From Chromera velia (lineage: Eukaryota; Sar; Chromeraceae): a stretch of 20,077 nucleotides of DNA. Where the stretch lies: contig JAHBMJ010001062.1 of NCBI GenBank assembly GCA_018398765.1, forward strand, positions 97,381 through 117,457, given 5' to 3'. Each line of letters opens with the position of its first letter. The stretch's first letter is position 1. The notes beneath the pieces are model-generated. The model did no database searches and was not told the origin of the DNA. It saw only the letters and a program-made list of their open reading frames with translations. The position numbers and the translations under genes are program-made. Of the stretch, positions 18,491-20,077 are shown in pieces.

Positions 18491-20077
18491 GAGTCCATGA
18501 CTGCCGCTATGTGTGCAATGGCTGTGTGCACTCACCCGCCCTTCTTCACCTACCTCTCTCTCTCTCTTTCTTATTCTTTTCTCTCTCTTCTCTTCCCCCT
18601 GTTCTCTTGTCTTCTCTCTTCCTTTTCCCTCTTCCCCTCTTCTCCTGTTCTCTTGATTCATTCAGCGGAGTGCGGGAGTTGAGGTCCTCCTGTCCGGACG
18701 CCGTGAAGGACGTTGACGCCTTCCTGGAACGTCTGTTTGTCACCCGCATCTCCAGGAGGGTCATTCTGGAACACCACATCGCCATCCACACTCCCAGACC
18801 CGGTCGGTCGGTCAGACACGTGCACAAATTATCTTCTAGCAAGTCGCTGGTCTTGCTCTGGTTTGAAGGAATGGTCGTCCATTTCATTGTTGGAGGAATG
18901 CTTCGCCTCGGGGTAAGGGGCTTTGCCCTTATCACCTTTTCTCTTTTGCCTCTCTGGATCTCTCATCTTTTTAGCTCACTCTCTGTCCCCCTCACTCGTT
19001 CCCCCTGCGTGCGTGTGCGTGTGCGTGTGCGTGTGTGTGTGTGTATGCATCTCTGTGTATGTGATGATTGCGCAAGTCGGGACTTTCTTCTTGTGTTGCA
19101 GAATATGCGGGAGTCGTGCACCTGAAGTGCAGACCCGCAGACATCATGAATAAGTGCGCAGAGGAGGTGGCGGGGATTTGTACGCAATTCTATGGCATCG
19201 CTCCGCATGTTCGAATAGAGGGTCCGTCTCTTCTGTCTGCATGGTAGTTTCCCTGCGTGTCTTCCAGTCTGTGTGTAAGGACAATCGAGAGACAGAGCAC
19301 GTTGGAGAGACGGCCTTCGGCTGCTTGCTTATATCTGGAGTCTAAAGGTTTTTTGGTTTTGCGTGCATGTCTCTCTCTTTCTGTACATGTGCATGTGCGA
19401 CTTTGTGTCTTTGTGCTGTTGCCGCAAGCAGGAAACCTGGACACATCTTTCAGTTTCATCCCCGAACACATACACATCATCTTCTACGAGTGCTTGAAGA
19501 ACGCCATGAGGGCTACGGTGGACTTCTGCACTCTGGGAAATTCTCTTGGTCAGTCAGTCGGTTGGTCTGGGCGTCCGAAAAGGAAAAAGAGAAAGAAAGT
19601 CGTGCGTTCGGTCTGTCTATTTGTCTGGTGGATTCGGAGAAGGATACACTCCGTCTTCTTTTCTTCTTGTGTCTTCTGCAGTGGATCTTTTTGCCTGCCT
19701 TTCCCTTGCCTGCCAACCTCTGTTTTGCTTCTTGCACTCGGATTTTTCATTTCTGCAGTGTTCAAAAGAGGCAACAAAAACTGCCACCTCGGCAGGTCGC
19801 GCAACCATATTTCTTTGTGAGAACCTGTCTATATGTGATGTCTATCTGAGCATTCCTTTGGAATGGTTCTGTCTGTTTCAATTGGGGTCTGCCTCCGCTT
19901 TCAATGGAACTTCAGGAAGCATGCCCATGACGGGAGCGGACCTTCCAGAGATCGTGGTGCAGATCTACAAGGGGCCATCTGATGTGATCATCAAAATGAG
20001 CGATAAAGGTGAATACACACATGCATCTAGACTGGTCTTGTATGGGAACTCTCTCTCTGTGTGTGCGTGTGGGGGGG
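16665..20077 (+). CDS. Mitochondrial 2-oxoacid (pyruvate / branched-chain) dehydrogenase kinase, 5' part
   Basis: Ten coding exons can be joined in frame: 16665-16785, 16923-16950, 17416-17476, 17885-18022, 18191-18228, 18666-18802, 19102-19221, 19432-19548, 19759-19795 and 19920-20008; about 295 residues, running off the window. Family hallmarks appear in order: helical N-domain with WIRDEMQVRFAHRLWDF, NPSIRGCYELYWEAF, a VINLMRNGVREL segment, RISRRVILEHHIAIH with the conserved active-site-region His, the ATP-site N-box YECLKNAMRATV with its Glu and Asn, and the start of the D-box, MSDKG. The glycine-rich lid and C-terminus lie beyond 20077. The family phosphorylates the E1-alpha subunit in the mitochondrial matrix and inactivates the complex. 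These motifs do not separate PDK from BCKDK. The N-terminus is basic and could be a weak transit peptide. Confidence 0.93.
18441..18490. repeat. (CT)n microsatellite in kinase intron 5
   Basis: More than 30 bases of uninterrupted CT, with TTTCTC-rich flanks, inside the intron 18229-18665. Confidence 0.9.
19005..19044. repeat. (GT)n / GCGT microsatellite in kinase intron 6
   Basis: GTGCGT units grading into pure GT, inside the intron 18803-19101. Confidence 0.9.

Noticed and set aside
18359-18661. Minus-strand Glu/Arg-rich frame
   Set aside because: Translation of the CT microsatellite and pyrimidine-rich kinase intron on the opposite strand.

Overview
This is eukaryotic nuclear DNA. Two multi-exon genes can be reconstructed on the right, and a repeat-rich region of decayed reading frames fills the left and centre. 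The intron-rich kinase gene, the large ankyrin protein, the CT/GT-rich introns and the heavy load of dead elements suggest a complex protist. A photosynthetic alveolate of the chromerid type (Chromera-like) is my best guess, but it is inferred from style and not proven.

Layout. 1-135 is the 3' end of a gene that starts before the window. 136-2700 is non-coding; 1.15-2.6 kb holds short GC hairpin repeats in both orientations. 2812-3790, 4270-5330, 7015-8245, 8810-8990 and 10400-11287 each hold protein-like reading that is interrupted by a few stops or frame changes. I read them as decayed, probably mobile-element-derived, coding regions. The 4.27-6.66 kb stretch can alternatively be read as a spliced gene with a Cys-rich end. 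Between them lie two dispersed repeat families: R1, 279 bp at 6736 and 9615, and R2, about 265 bp at 9896 and 11425. They abut at two junctions around the same short motif, GCATC.

12593-16145 (minus strand) is a four-exon ankyrin-repeat gene whose exons join in frame to about 1021 residues. 16665 to the window end (plus strand) is the first ten exons of a mitochondrial pyruvate/branched-chain 2-oxoacid dehydrogenase kinase; its C-terminal ATP-binding part lies beyond the window. The two genes are divergent and share a 519-bp upstream region.

The kinase would phosphorylate the E1 subunit of a mitochondrial 2-oxoacid dehydrogenase and switch it off. The ankyrin protein is probably a binding scaffold. 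Nothing in the sequence links their functions. The most useful unexpected observations are the donor sites (none of 13 inferred introns has A at +3), the long-period super-repeat in the ankyrin protein, and the mosaic R1/R2 repeats. I did not find a convincing new multi-gene system.
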